A DNA stretch of 64,000 bases from Panacibacter ginsenosidivorans (GCF_007971225.1 NZ_CP042435.1:2917501-2981500), one strand, 5' to 3'; positions 20,554 to 30,628 are shown, counted from the first letter of the stretch. A program made the numbers and translations. The notes: generated by a model not told the origin, from the sequence alone.

Positions 20554-20661
20554 TTGTGTCACTCACTTGTGCTTTTGGAACGAGAATCGCCAATCGTAAA
20601 TGGTCAATAAATTGGTACTGCTATCTGATTCACCATTCACAAGTACAAGTGTGCGACGCAA
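20554..20661. repeat. Inverted-repeat pair, B arm ... A arm
   Basis: A forward B core (20554-20572, ending TTGTGC) faces a reverse A core (20643-20661, variant with GTGTGC). Outer flanks GAAGCCAGCTAAAGTCCTT and TTCTAAAGCCGGCTCAAAAA mirror each other. It lies between the RND and TolC genes. Confidence 0.9.
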
Positions 20662-20698
20662 GAAAAGCTGCATTCTTATTCTAAAGCCGGCTCAAAAA

Positions 20699-23600
20699 TT
20701 ATTCAGAAACTTCTATTGTTTTTGTTTTATGAATACCGGATATGAATGTGTACACAGCAGGTATTACAAACAAAGTAAGTATCAGTGAAAATATAATACC
20801 ACCAACAATTACAATACCCAATGGTATGCGACTTGTGGCTGATGCTCCTAAACTTAATGCAATTGGCAATGCACCAAAAGAAGTAGCAAGGCTTGTCATT
20901 AAGATGGGGCGCAAACGCTGTGTTGCAGCTTCTACAACTGCCTGCATACGCGACATACCATTCTCTCTTTTTTTGTTGGCAAATTCAACGATCAATATAC
21001 CATTCTTTGTTACAAGACCGATCAGCATGATCATACCGATCTGTGAAAAGATATTGATCGTTTGATCGAATATATATAAGCTTAACAATGCGCCAGCCAA
21101 CGCCAATGGCACTGTTAACATGATAGTGAAAGGATCAAGAAAACTTTCGAACTGTGCGGCCAATACAAGATAAATGAGCATTAGTGCAAGCCCAAATGCG
21201 AAAGCTGTATTAGAAGAGCTTTCTTCATAATCCCTTGAAGGGCCGCTAAGTGATGTTTGAAAACTTTCGTCTAATAATTTTGACGCAATTGCACGCATTG
21301 ATTTTACACCATCACCAATTGTTTTACCATCAGCGAGTGATGCAGAAATGGTTGCACTCTTAAAACGGTTGTAATGATATAATGTAGGCGGGCTGCTGCT
21401 TTCCGTTAAATTAACTACGGCACTCAATGGAATATTTTCACCGCGGTTATTCCGTACATATAATTTTTCTATGTCTGCAGGTTTGTTGCGGTCCTGTCTT
21501 TCTACCTGTCCTATCACCTGGTATTGCTTTCCATTCATGATAAAGTAAGCAAGCCTTCTTCCACTGAATGCAGCCTGCACAGCACCCGCTACATCCGTTG
21601 TGGAAAGTCCCAGATCTTTTGCTTTTACACGATCTACCGTTAACTGGAGTTCCGGTTTATTGAATTTCAAATTCACATCAACATTCTGGAAGGTTGGATC
21701 TTTTCTTGCTTCTTCGAGAAACTTAGGAATTACATCCTGTAGTTTTTGAAAGTCGAGGTTTTGTAAAATAAATTGAACAGGCAACCCTCCCCGCGAACCA
21801 AATCCTACAGCAATAGTTTGCTCCTGTATGGCAAAGATTCTTGCATCATTAAAGCGGGAAACTTTTTTGCTAACGTCCTGCGCTATTTCATTTTGGCTTC
21901 TTACACGATCTGCAGAAGGTGTAAGTCCCAAACGGCCAAAACCACTGTTAGCGCCGGTTCCACTGAAGCCTGGTGTAGCTGCAAAAACAAAATCCCGTTC
22001 CGGCACAGAGTCATATAAAAAATTAACTACACTGTCTGAGATACTTTGCATTTTATCATAGCTGGTTCCTTCAGGGCCAGTCAATGAAAAACGAACAACA
22101 TTGTGATCCTCCATCGGCGCCAGTTCACTTTGCAACTGTGATCCAACGAACCAGATAATAATACCACAAATGGCGATAATAACCCATGCCATCCACCGCA
22201 CTTTCATAAATCTTTGCAATGTTCGTTTATACCCATTTTCCATGCCTGCAAAGAATGGTTCTGTTTTTTTGTAAAACCAACCATGCTGTGCATTCTTGCT
22301 TGTTAAATACACATTTAGCACCGGTGTTATTGTAAGCGATACAAAAGCGGAGATCAATACAGCTGCTGCTACTACAATACCAAACTCACGAAATAAACTT
22401 CCTACAAATCCTTCCAAAAATATTACCGGTAAAAAAACAACGGCGAGTGTGATAGAAGTAGAAATAACTGCAAAGAAAATTTCCTTACTTCCTTCTAATG
22501 CTGCTTTACGTATGGGAAACCCATGCTCCAGTTTTCTGAAAATATTTTCCGTAACAACAATGCCATCATCTACCACTAAACCGGTTGCCAGCACAATACC
22601 CAGCAACGTTAATATATTGATAGAAAACCCTGCCAGGTACATAATAAAAAATGTGGCTACCAGAGAAATAGGAATATCTATCAGCGGACGAATAGCTATT
22701 AAAAAATTCCTGAAGAAAAAAAGTATCACTAATACCACAAGGCTAAAAGAGATCAATAATGTTTCTTCCACTTCTGAGATTGACTGGCGAACAAGTTTTG
22801 AATTGTCATTAAGCACATGGAATACTATATCGCTTTTATTTGATTGTTCTATCTCAGCAAGTCGTTTATAAAATTCGTCTGTGATCTTTACATAATTGGC
22901 GCCCGGTTGCGGAATTACCGCAATACCCACAGCATTTACGCCATTATATTTCCAGGATTGCTCAAGTACTTCGGGGCCTAATTCAATTTTAGCCACATCG
23001 CCCAAACGCACAATGCCGGTAGCATTTTCTGTAATAACAACATCGTTAAATTGTTGTTCTGTTGTAAGCCTGCCCAATGTTCTTATTGTTAACTCAGTAT
23101 TGTTGCCGTAAATTTTACCGGCGGGTATTTCAACATTTTCTTTGTTGAGCGCATCATTAATGTCTGTATAAGAAATATTAAAAGCACTCATTTTATCCGG
23201 CTCCAGCCAGATGCGCATGGCATATCTTTTTTGGCCGAAAATATTAATGGCGCTTACATTATTAATAGTCTGGAGTCTTTGCTGAAGCACATTTTCCGCA
23301 TAATCGCTCAACTCCAGTAAACTCTTCGTTGGACTTTGTATAGCCATAAGAATAATGAAATCACCGTTAGCATCTGCTTTGCTTACAACGGGAGGCGCAT
23401 CTATATCCTGCGGCAGGCTACGCTGGGCCTGGCTCACTTTATCGCGAACATCATTAGCCGCAGTTTCAAGGTCTACATCAAGGTTAAACTCTACTGTAAT
23501 GTTACTGGAGCCTACCTGGCTTGATGAAGTAATACTTTTAATACCCGGAATACCATTTACTTCTTTCTCTATTGGTTCGGTGATCTGGCTTTCAATGATA

Positions 23601-23770
23601 TCAGCATTAGCCCCTACATAACTGGTACGTACATTTATAATGGGAGGATCGATAGCCGGATAATCACGCAATGCAAGAAAAGTGTAGCCTACCACACCAA
23701 ATAACAGAATGGCAAGATTCATAACTGTTGCCAATACCGGGCGTTTCAATGAAAGTTCTGAAATATTCAT
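20699..23770 (-). CDS. RND efflux permease, HAE1/AcrB type
   Basis: The 1023-aa inner-membrane proton antiporter starts with ISELSLKRPVLATVMNLAI, the classic first helix, and has two large periplasmic loops and 12 predicted helices. The middle of the protein shows the TM4 proton-relay signature with adjacent acidic residues (ATGLVVDDGIVVTENI) and the second-half SQIGMIMLIGLVTKNGILIVEFAN. It exports drugs, dyes or metabolites to the TolC partner. It is the middle gene of adaptor-permease-channel, the usual Bacteroidota order. ATG start. Substrate unknown. Confidence 0.96.
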   Translation of the reverse strand: MNISELSLKRPVLATVMNLAILLFGVVGYTFLALRDYPAIDPPIINVRTSYVGANADIIESQITEPIEKEVNGIPGIKSITSSSQVGSSNITVEFNLDVDLETAANDVRDKVSQAQRSLPQDIDAPPVVSKADANGDFIILMAIQSPTKSLLELSDYAENVLQQRLQTINNVSAINIFGQKRYAMRIWLEPDKMSAFNISYTDINDALNKENVEIPAGKIYGNNTELTIRTLGRLTTEQQFNDVVITENATGIVRLGDVAKIELGPEVLEQSWKYNGVNAVGIAVIPQPGANYVKITDEFYKRLAEIEQSNKSDIVFHVLNDNSKLVRQSISEVEETLLISFSLVVLVILFFFRNFLIAIRPLIDIPISLVATFFIMYLAGFSINILTLLGIVLATGLVVDDGIVVTENIFRKLEHGFPIRKAALEGSKEIFFAVISTSITLAVVFLPVIFLEGFVGSLFREFGIVVAAAVLISAFVSLTITPVLNVYLTSKNAQHGWFYKKTEPFFAGMENGYKRTLQRFMKVRWMAWVIIAICGIIIWFVGSQLQSELAPMEDHNVVRFSLTGPEGTSYDKMQSISDSVVNFLYDSVPERDFVFAATPGFSGTGANSGFGRLGLTPSADRVRSQNEIAQDVSKKVSRFNDARIFAIQEQTIAVGFGSRGGLPVQFILQNLDFQKLQDVIPKFLEEARKDPTFQNVDVNLKFNKPELQLTVDRVKAKDLGLSTTDVAGAVQAAFSGRRLAYFIMNGKQYQVIGQVERQDRNKPADIEKLYVRNNRGENIPLSAVVNLTESSSPPTLYHYNRFKSATISASLADGKTIGDGVKSMRAIASKLLDESFQTSLSGPSRDYEESSSNTAFAFGLALMLIYLVLAAQFESFLDPFTIMLTVPLALAGALLSLYIFDQTINIFSQIGMIMLIGLVTKNGILIVEFANKKRENGMSRMQAVVEAATQRLRPILMTSLATSFGALPIALSLGASATSRIPLGIVIVGGIIFSLILTLFVIPAVYTFISGIHKTKTIEVSE

Positions 23771-23865
23771 CTGGTTAGTATGCTATTTTTTACCGCAAAG
23801 AATTATTTATCAAAAATTTTTTCTTTTTTTATGAGCCTGCCGTTTTGCTCTTTGCTCATCGTTCC

Positions 23866-23992
23866 TTGCGTCGCACTCTTGTACTGAAGTATACAAGTCA
23901 GAAAGTCGGTAAGTCAAAAGACCATCGTTTAATGTAGCCGAATCTCGGACCTTGCTGACTTTTGGACTAGACGTACAAGTGAGTGACACAAC
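23866..23992. repeat. Inverted-repeat pair, A arm ... B arm
   Basis: A perfect forward A core (23866-23884) faces a perfect reverse B core (23973-23992). The 88-bp spacer is hairpin-like (AAGTCAGAAAGTCGG and GCTGACTTTTGGACT). It lies between the RND and adaptor genes, inside the efflux gene set. Confidence 0.93.
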
Positions 23993-24028
23993 CGGTGATG
24001 CTGCATGTACAACTGATCACAAAAAAAA

Positions 24029-25093
24029 TTAATGCTCTACAACTTCATCAATTTTTTTCACGGCTCTTATTTGTACCGGTAAGTTGGGGCGTGCAAATAA
24101 AACGCCGCTCACAATGATTGTATCACCTGCCTGCACCCCTTTTGTTACTTCAATGGTGCCTTGCTTTCTTACGCCGGTTTCTACATCTACAAACTTAGCC
24201 TTACCATTTTTTACAGTACCAATTTTTTTATTCATTGCGTCAGGAATAATTGCATTCGTTGGAACCATTACACTGCTGCGGTCTTTGCCTGTAACCACGT
24301 AAACTTTTACAAACGAACCCGGGTTTGCATTAGAAGATTCCAGCACTGCACGTACTTTAAGATTGCGTGTGTTAATATCTACCTGTGGCTCTGTTGCAAT
24401 GATGAGCGCCTTTTCTTTTTTTCCGGTAGCTTCATCTGTGAGTACATCTATATAAGCGCCGCGCTGCACAGCATTTGCGTATGCTTCCGGCAAAGTGAAA
24501 TCTATTTTTAATTTATTAACCTGTTGTATGGTAGCAATAATATTAGCAGGTGTAACATAAGCCCCTGGGCTTACCTGGCGCAAACCTATAACGCCTGTAA
24601 AAGGCGCACGGATCACTGTTTTATCGATGAGCGCTTCTGTATAATTTATATCTGCTTTTAAACTGTTTACATTATTTAATGCAGCATCATAGTCAGCCTG
24701 GTTTACACCGTGTATATCCAGTAGTTTACGCAACCGCTCTTCTGTTTGCTGCGCAAGATCTAACTGCACTTTACTTTTGCTTATCTGTGCCTCAAGATCT
24801 GCACTGTTGATCCTTGCAAGCACGGTACCTTGCTGAACCGGCTTACCTTCAGGAACATTAAGATAAGTAAGCCGTCCACTTATTTCAGGCCGCAGTTCCG
24901 CAGATTCATTGGCTACTACTGTTCCGTTTACTTCAATAGAATTGCTGATGTTCTCACCTGCTGCAACAATTACATCTACTTCCACAGGTGGCGAGGCTGG
25001 GGGAGTTTGAGGTGCCTGCTTTTTACTTTTGCACGAAAAGAAAAATAGCGTTGTTATAAATAATAATGCAATGAAGCGTTGCATTGAATGCAT
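24029..25093 (-). CDS. RND periplasmic adaptor (membrane fusion lipoprotein)
   Basis: The protein of up to 354 aa has a lipoprotein signal (FFFSCKSKK, lipid Cys near 22), a biotinyl-lipoyl-like hairpin (residues about 50-190 with a coiled-coil region, KSKVQLDLAQQTEERLRKLL), and beta-barrel and membrane-proximal domains. It bridges the RND permease and TolC. An alternative ATG lies three codons downstream (25084); either start leaves a good signal. It is the first gene of the efflux group and is transcribed toward the permease gene, with a repeat pair between them. Confidence 0.93.
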   Translation of the reverse strand: MHSMQRFIALLFITTLFFFSCKSKKQAPQTPPASPPVEVDVIVAAGENISNSIEVNGTVVANESAELRPEISGRLTYLNVPEGKPVQQGTVLARINSADLEAQISKSKVQLDLAQQTEERLRKLLDIHGVNQADYDAALNNVNSLKADINYTEALIDKTVIRAPFTGVIGLRQVSPGAYVTPANIIATIQQVNKLKIDFTLPEAYANAVQRGAYIDVLTDEATGKKEKALIIATEPQVDINTRNLKVRAVLESSNANPGSFVKVYVVTGKDRSSVMVPTNAIIPDAMNKKIGTVKNGKAKFVDVETGVRKQGTIEVTKGVQAGDTIIVSGVLFARPNLPVQIRAVKKIDEVVEH

Positions 25094-25248
25094 GATAAGT
25101 TTTTTCCCAGGTGATTAAAAAATAAAGATATAGCAGAATCTGTACTCTTTACGCAATTGATTTGAATGCAATATGCAAAATATGATGAATGGAAATTTTG
25201 GAAGTGTGTTTATGACACAAATAATTATTGTTGACAGGTCTGGGAAAT

Positions 25249-26031
25249 TTATTTCACCAATATTGTTTTGAACGCAGCTGAATCACCATTGAAAACATTA
25301 AAGTCAACATTTGTGGTAATTCCGTTTACATGCCCAATGCTGCTATGCTGCCAAAACTGCCACGTTCTTTCTACATGTGGCTGCTTTTGTTCAAAATAAT
25401 GCGCCACCCACAATGGATAATCATCAAAATCTTTACCGAGATAGCGGTTATAAAAATCCGCAGAAGAATATATAATTGGTTTTATATCATACGCAGCTTC
25501 TACCGTTTGTAACCATGCTTTTACACGCTGCTGCATAAGGGCTGGAGCAACGCCATAAAGTTGTTCTACATCAAGTACCGGTGGAAGATCGCCGGGTTCC
25601 AACTTTACACGATTGATAAAATTATTGGCCTGTGCTTTGCCATCTTTTGTTGCAAGAAAAAAATGATAAGCACCCCGTGGAATATTTGCTGCCTTAACCT
25701 GTTGCCAGTTTCTCCTGAATTGTTTATCTGTGTTGAGTAAACCTTCAGTTGCTTTTATAAAAACAAAGCCAACTTTTACATCTTTAACCTGCATGCTTTT
25801 TACAGAGGGCCAGTAAACTGTTTGCTGAAAAGTGCTTACATCAATGCCATGTATGGCATAACTGGAAGGAAGTTCAATACCGAAGCCGGGATACATCGTA
25901 AATTTTGCTTTGTTTTCTGACTGTTGCTGCCACCAGTAAAATGCAGCAATGTATGCACACAACAATGCTACAATTATAAAGGGTATAAGCCACCACCTGT
26001 TACGCTTTTTCTTTGCTGCCGGTTTTGCCAT
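25249..26031 (-). CDS. GH25 lysozyme-family muramidase
   Basis: The 260-aa protein has a short basic N-terminus, one membrane anchor (about residues 13-33) and a glycoside hydrolase 25 domain. HGIDVSTFQ carries the first catalytic Asp, FIKATEG and AYHFF follow, and LDVE carries the catalytic Glu, with a final FWQHSS and VDFNVF. It should hydrolyse peptidoglycan as a 1,4-beta-N-acetylmuramidase in the periplasm. The ATG at 26031 is preferred to a GTG four codons upstream. The 155 bp upstream of the adaptor gene contains no clear element beyond short AT-rich sequence. Confidence 0.92.
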   Translation of the reverse strand: MAKPAAKKKRNRWWLIPFIIVALLCAYIAAFYWWQQQSENKAKFTMYPGFGIELPSSYAIHGIDVSTFQQTVYWPSVKSMQVKDVKVGFVFIKATEGLLNTDKQFRRNWQQVKAANIPRGAYHFFLATKDGKAQANNFINRVKLEPGDLPPVLDVEQLYGVAPALMQQRVKAWLQTVEAAYDIKPIIYSSADFYNRYLGKDFDDYPLWVAHYFEQKQPHVERTWQFWQHSSIGHVNGITTNVDFNVFNGDSAAFKTILVK

Positions 26032-26139
26032 ATTGAATGGCACAATGATAAAACAAAAATGATTGCCTTTAAAGTGACGATCATCTAAGAAAATTGTAAA
26101 TAAAATATCTTTTGTACTGACGCGTCATGTTTAGAAAAC

Positions 26140-26157
26140 ACAAGTGAGTGACACAAC
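26140..26157 (-). repeat. Intergenic repeat arm, type B
   Basis: ACAAGTGAGTGACACAAC is a reverse B core with outer flank CGGCGCTGCCATGAAATGCC. No facing arm is close by; the sequence at 26111 (TTTGTACTGACGCGTCATG) may be the decayed remains of one. Confidence 0.8.
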
Positions 26158-26267
26158 CGGCGCTGCCATGAAATGCCGCAGCTTGTAAAATAAAAATCAG
26201 CGGCATTGGCTTAGTTCAAAATAAAATAATAAATATCCAAGCAAATACAAACGCTGATAAAAATGTA

Positions 26268-28223
26268 CTATTCCTTAATTACAAGATGTGAGGTTGATTT
26301 GCCGTCAACAGTAATATATAGCATGTATATTCCAGGCTTTGCAAAAGCAGGCACATCAATACTGTATTTTTGATTGGCTGTTATTGTGACAACGGACTTT
26401 GTTAGTACGAGATGGCCATACATATCAAACAAGCGGATCAATACTTTCTTGTTTCCTGAATCAGGCAAAGAAAAATTAATAGTGTTGGTAAATGGATTTG
26501 GTGAAACCAGAAGCGGTGTAAGTGCAGGCGCTGGTTGGGAGAGCATTGTTTTTATGGATACATTATTTTTACTGATAAGTTCCATATCAGGATCGATGAA
26601 TACAGAGTCTGCTTTGAATCCGATATCAGCCACAAGCGACTGGTTATTTGTAGTATGGTCTACCACAATAGTTTTTGTTTGTGTTGCATTTTTAAATCTC
26701 AATGCCAGCGGCACTTTATAAAAACTTACGGAGCTATTGGATGTGGTTTGACTGATATTTATACTTGCTTTGTTAGCAGCATCCTGGCTCCAATTTACTG
26801 TAAAGCTGGGATACCCTTGACCTGCAAACCATTGATCAAAAAAGTAAGTAAGATCTTTGCCACTTACTGCTTCCAGCTTTATTTTAAGATCTGAAGTGCG
26901 TGCAAAGCCATACCGTAATTTTGGATCGTTCAGGTAATTATGGATAGCCTTAAAGAAATTGGTATCCCCCAATGTCCATCGCAGCATACGCAAGAGAAAG
27001 GCGCCTTTTGAATAAGAGAGCCTGCTGTCAAAGATGCGTCCCACGCTTGTAGTATCATCCACTTTCACAGAGCCCTCGGGTTCTGAAACAATATAATCAA
27101 GATTATTTTTTACTGATTCTGCCAGTTGATCAGGATGATATGTTTCTGTATATAAAAAGTCTGCACAAAAAGTAGCGAACCCCTCATTCAGCCAGATGTC
27201 TTCCCAGCTGCCACAGGTAACACGATCACCAAACCATTGATGTGAAAGTTCATGTGCCATCAGGTTTTCGCCAGGTGAAGTAATAAATGAATTGGTTTGA
27301 TGTTCCATACCGCCGCCCCATCCAAATTCAGTCTGGCCATATCGCTCGTTCATGAAAGCATAAGGAACAAAGCGCTGATTGTATAAGCGCATTGCATCCA
27401 GCATTAAATGTGTGTTGTTATGAAAGTAAACAGAGTCTTCCGGGTACACATAAGAAATTACGGGCAGAGAAATGTTGCCCAATTGTACATTATCTGTAAA
27501 CACATTAAAATTGGTAACCGAAATTGCTACGAGATAACTTGCGATCGGATAACGATGCTTATAATGCGTTGTAATATTTGTACCATTTGGTATTGTACTA
27601 ATCAATACACCGTTTGAAGATGTTTTGTATTGGTTTGGATGGGTAACATAAATATCAATACTGTCTGCTTTATCATCAAGGCCGTTACGGCAGGGCCACC
27701 AGTCCCTTGCCCCATAAGGTTCACTCAGTGTCCACAGTACCGGCACGCCATTATGTTGAGATTGTATAAAAGAGCCAAAACCACTGCCAACTGGAACTCC
27801 TCTGTAATAAATAGCAACAGAATCCCTTTTGCCTTTCCTGTAGGCCTTTGGCAATTGTATTGTAAGTGTTTCATCCGAACCCTGCGAGAAAGAAAGCTTT
27901 CTTTTACGCACAATAACGCTGTCTACTTTTAATGCAGTGGAAAGATCAAATACAATGTTATCTGTTGGCGCTGTTATGATAAAATAAGGTGTAACCTTTC
28001 CTGAAATATAATAATTTGCAGGATCAATATTCCATTCACATTTATAGTAAGTAACATTGTAATTGCCCGAAGCCTGCGTTAAAGACGACAAGTCCTTGTT
28101 CAATAATTTTGCATGCGCAGCTCTTTCAATGCCAGCAATATTGTTTACTTCCTTACAAAGCTGTTGCGCATCCAAAGAATTTGTTGCCAGCAGAAATAAT
28201 GCAAAAAATAATTTGTCTTTCAT
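26268..28223 (-). CDS. Secreted M1-family aminopeptidase with T9SS sorting domain
   Basis: The 651-aa protein has a signal peptide (LLATNSLDAQQ), a gluzincin domain with GGMEHQ and HELSH plus a Glu 18 residues on (His324, Glu325, His328, Glu347), and a C-terminal type IX secretion domain (about the last 75 residues, beginning SPNPFTNTINF and ending with a YMLYITVDGKS-like strand). It is expected to be exported to the cell surface or medium and to cleave N-terminal residues of peptides. It is single-gene. ATG start. The T9SS domain is direct evidence that the host has that secretion system. Confidence 0.94.
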   Translation of the reverse strand: MKDKLFFALFLLATNSLDAQQLCKEVNNIAGIERAAHAKLLNKDLSSLTQASGNYNVTYYKCEWNIDPANYYISGKVTPYFIITAPTDNIVFDLSTALKVDSVIVRKRKLSFSQGSDETLTIQLPKAYRKGKRDSVAIYYRGVPVGSGFGSFIQSQHNGVPVLWTLSEPYGARDWWPCRNGLDDKADSIDIYVTHPNQYKTSSNGVLISTIPNGTNITTHYKHRYPIASYLVAISVTNFNVFTDNVQLGNISLPVISYVYPEDSVYFHNNTHLMLDAMRLYNQRFVPYAFMNERYGQTEFGWGGGMEHQTNSFITSPGENLMAHELSHQWFGDRVTCGSWEDIWLNEGFATFCADFLYTETYHPDQLAESVKNNLDYIVSEPEGSVKVDDTTSVGRIFDSRLSYSKGAFLLRMLRWTLGDTNFFKAIHNYLNDPKLRYGFARTSDLKIKLEAVSGKDLTYFFDQWFAGQGYPSFTVNWSQDAANKASINISQTTSNSSVSFYKVPLALRFKNATQTKTIVVDHTTNNQSLVADIGFKADSVFIDPDMELISKNNVSIKTMLSQPAPALTPLLVSPNPFTNTINFSLPDSGNKKVLIRLFDMYGHLVLTKSVVTITANQKYSIDVPAFAKPGIYMLYITVDGKSTSHLVIKE

Positions 28224-28311
28224 ACAGAACTGATTAGTTTTTATTTAAGCAACAGGATATTGAAATACAATTTTTTTTGAACCGGGTAGCAGAATATACA
28301 TTGGGCTCCTA

Positions 28312-28330
28312 TTGCGTCGCACTCTTGTAC
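28312..28330 (+). repeat. Intergenic repeat arm, type A
   Basis: TTGCGTCGCACTCTTGTAC is a perfect forward A core. The outer flank (TTTTTTTTGAACCGGGTAGC) is on its left. It faces the reverse A arm at 29490 across the radical SAM gene. Confidence 0.9.
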
Positions 28331-28432
28331 GGTATCAACTTAATCCAGCAACATTTAAACTAACAATTGTCAGCAGTTGCAAGATAATAAACATATACCT
28401 CCATTCGTAAACCATGTATATTATTATAGGCT

Positions 28433-28440
28433 TAATTTTG
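28433..28440 (+). promoter_or_regulatory. Candidate -7 box of the radical SAM gene
   Basis: TAATTTTG matches TAnnTTTG and lies only 7 bp before the ATG, so a transcript from it would have almost no leader. No clear -33 TTG was seen. Confidence 0.45.
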
Positions 28441-28447
28441 TCACTCT

Positions 28448-29479
28448 ATGCCTTATTTCAATTGGAACGACACCATTAACTTATTTAGCAAACTTACCAT
28501 ACGCCGTGTATGGAATGCTACACGTGTAATGGCTAGTTATCAGTTAAGTAAACTTACCGGTAAGCCCATGCAGTGGGGTTATCCTGTTTCTATATCATTT
28601 GAACCAACTACATCCTGCAACCTAAGATGCCCCGAATGCCCCAGCGGCTTAAGAGAATTTTCAAGGCCAACGGGTATGCTTAAGAAAGATTTTTTCAGGG
28701 AAACCATTGATGATATTTATAAAGAGCTGCTCTACCTTATTTTTTATTTCCAGGGAGAGCCTTTTTTAAATCCTGATTTTCTCGACATGGTAAAGTATGC
28801 TCATGATAAAGGTATTTACACCGCTACATCAACCAATGCACATTACTTAACAGATGAGAAAGCAAAGAAAACGGTAGAAAGTGGCCTCGATCGTTTGATC
28901 ATTTCCATAGATGGTACCACGCAGGATGTTTATCAACAATACCGCGTTGGTGGAAAACTGGATAAAGTACTGGAAGGTGCACGCAATATTGTAAGATGGA
29001 AAAAAGAATTAAAAAGCAAAACACCCTTTGTATTCTTCCAGTTTCTTGTAGTTAAACCAAATGAGCACCAGATAGAAGACATAAAAAAACTGGCAAAAGA
29101 AATTGGTGTGGATCAGGTGCGTTTTAAAACTGCACAGGTCTACGATTATGAAAATGATCCCAACCAGTTAATTCCAACAAATGAAAAATACAGCCGCTAT
29201 AAAGTTGGCAAAGATGGTAAGATGAAAATAAAAAGCGGCCTAAATAATCATTGCTGGAAGCTGTGGCATGCCAATGTAATTACCTGGGATGGTTTAGTTG
29301 TGCCCTGTTGTTTTGATAAAGACGCAACGCACCAGCTGGGTAATTTAAAAATGCAGTCTTTTAAAGAAACATGGAACAATGATAACTACAAACAATTCCG
29401 AAAAGAGTTAATGACAAGCCGCAAGAATATTGATATCTGTGCTAACTGCAGTGAAGGTTTGAAAGTGTGGGAAGAATAA
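28448..29479 (+). CDS. Radical SAM/SPASM domain protein
   Basis: The 343-aa enzyme carries the radical SAM cluster motif C-x3-C-x2-C in SCNLRCPEC (Cys57, 61, 64), a TIM-barrel core (IISIDGTTQDVYQQYRVGG) and a C-terminal SPASM-like region with clustered cysteines (VPCCFDK and ICANC), which should bind one or two auxiliary 4Fe-4S clusters. SPASM proteins often modify peptides or sugars. No short precursor peptide is visible nearby, so the substrate is unknown. Its start lies seven bases after a -7-like box. It is bracketed by two inward-facing repeat arms. Confidence 0.9.
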   Translation: MPYFNWNDTINLFSKLTIRRVWNATRVMASYQLSKLTGKPMQWGYPVSISFEPTTSCNLRCPECPSGLREFSRPTGMLKKDFFRETIDDIYKELLYLIFYFQGEPFLNPDFLDMVKYAHDKGIYTATSTNAHYLTDEKAKKTVESGLDRLIISIDGTTQDVYQQYRVGGKLDKVLEGARNIVRWKKELKSKTPFVFFQFLVVKPNEHQIEDIKKLAKEIGVDQVRFKTAQVYDYENDPNQLIPTNEKYSRYKVGKDGKMKIKSGLNNHCWKLWHANVITWDGLVVPCCFDKDATHQLGNLKMQSFKETWNNDNYKQFRKELMTSRKNIDICANCSEGLKVWEE

Positions 29480-29489
29480 AGTACAGAAC

Positions 29490-29509
29490 GTACAAGAGTG
29501 CGACGCAAC
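29490..29509 (-). repeat. Intergenic repeat arm, type A
   Basis: GTACAAGAGTGCGACGCAAC is a perfect reverse A core 11 bp after the radical SAM stop codon. The outer flank (AAAAGCTTCATTTATATTCC then GAGCTGGGCTCATAAAAAA) runs to the fur gene end. Confidence 0.92.
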
Positions 29510-29550
29510 AAAAGCTTCATTTATATTCCTGAGCTGGGCTCATAAAAAAT

Positions 29551-29967
29551 CTACGAACACTTATCGCAAACACCACTTACCAAAACATCTGTCTGTGACT
29601 GTTTAAAACCTGCCGGCAATTTTACTTCAGGAATAGAAATATTTTCCAGACAATAAGCAGTGCCGCAATCATCGCAAATAAAATGCACATGATTATCGTG
29701 GTGATGGCCTTCGCTGCATTGGTCTTTGCACAAAGCATACAGCACAGAATTATCAACGGTTGGAATAGTATGTATGATACCTTTTTCTACAAAAGTTTGC
29801 AGTGTACGGTAAATGGTAACGCGGTCAAAATGTTCACCGGTTTTTGTTTCAATATCTGCATGTGCCAATGCGCCATTTGTAAGCCTGAACAACTCCAGTA
29901 TTTTTCTCCTGCTTTCTGTAATGCTTAGTTGATTGCGCTTCAGAATTTCTGCAACTTCGTTTTTCAT
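29551..29967 (-). CDS. Fur-family metalloregulator, Zur-like
   Basis: The 138-aa protein has an N-terminal winged helix (SITESRRKILELFR, FDRVTIYRTLQTFVEKGII) and a C-terminal dimerisation domain with metal sites: GHHHDNHVHFICDDCG (sensor His and first Cys pair) and a final GVCDKC (second pair), the structural zinc site of Fur and Zur. Its position with an SCO gene and a divergent MerC gene across a perfect palindrome favours zinc sensing, but iron or another metal cannot be excluded. It begins 10 bp after the SCO gene stop. ATG start. Confidence 0.88.
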   Translation of the reverse strand: MKNEVAEILKRNQLSITESRRKILELFRLTNGALAHADIETKTGEHFDRVTIYRTLQTFVEKGIIHTIPTVDNSVLYALCKDQCSEGHHHDNHVHFICDDCGTAYCLENISIPEVKLPAGFKQSQTDVLVSGVCDKCS

Positions 29968-29977
29968 ATACTAAAGA

Positions 29978-30628
29978 TTAATTACCAAAAAGATTATTAC
30001 TAAACGTTGTGCCATTTGCTTTCTCTTTCAATAAGGTTCTTATATCATCTTTTAGTTTGTCAAGTTCTTCCTGTTTTAATCCGTCGTATACCTGTCCGCG
30101 TACATCACCATTTTTATCAACCAGTGCAAAGAATTGTGTATGTAAAAACTGGTCGTTAATATTCACGAGTGAATTCTTTGGATCATCCAGCAAATAACTA
30201 TTTCTTGCCTGTGCATAAAGACTGTCCTTCCTGCCCGTCAAGAAAACCCATTTGTGTTCATCAATCTTCAAAGAATCTGCATAATGTTTTATTACCGGCA
30301 CCGAATCTGTTTCAGGATCGCAGGTATGCGATACGATCATAAACCCCGGTTCATCTTTAAACGCATCATAGATCTTATGCATGTTGCCATTCATCTTTGG
30401 GCAAATACCCTTGCACGTTGTAAAAAAAAAGTTTACCACCACCACTTTTCCTTGCATATCTTTTTCTGTAAAGTCTTTACCATCCTGGTTTAAAAAAGTA
30501 AATGGCTTTACATTGCTTATTATCGGTGATTTTGCCCTCCAGTTATCGGTGCCCCAAAAAGAAAACAGCAGAAACAAGCCTGTAAGTATTACAAAGAAGA
30601 TGCTATAACCGATGAATTTTTTTTTCAT
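29978..30628 (-). CDS. SCO1/SenC family copper-binding protein
   Basis: The 216-aa protein has an N-terminal membrane anchor (about 6-26) and a thioredoxin-like domain with the copper motif CKGIC (Cys72, Cys76) and distal His163 (LHTQFF). SCO proteins deliver copper to the CuA site of cytochrome oxidase or act in redox maintenance at the periplasmic face. It is the first gene of a two-gene unit with the Fur-like regulator, and its upstream region is shared with merC, including the palindrome at 30702-30720. ATG start. Confidence 0.9.
   Translation of the reverse strand: MKKKFIGYSIFFVILTGLFLLFSFWGTDNWRAKSPIISNVKPFTFLNQDGKDFTEKDMQGKVVVVNFFFTTCKGICPKMNGNMHKIYDAFKDEPGFMIVSHTCDPETDSVPVIKHYADSLKIDEHKWVFLTGRKDSLYAQARNSYLLDDPKNSLVNINDQFLHTQFFALVDKNGDVRGQVYDGLKQEELDKLKDDIRTLLKEKANGTTFSNNLFGN

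Noticed and set aside
25201-25225. Short dyad TGTGTTTATGACACA upstream of the efflux genes as a regulator site
   Set aside because: Five-base arms are expected by chance in this length and no regulator gene is near.
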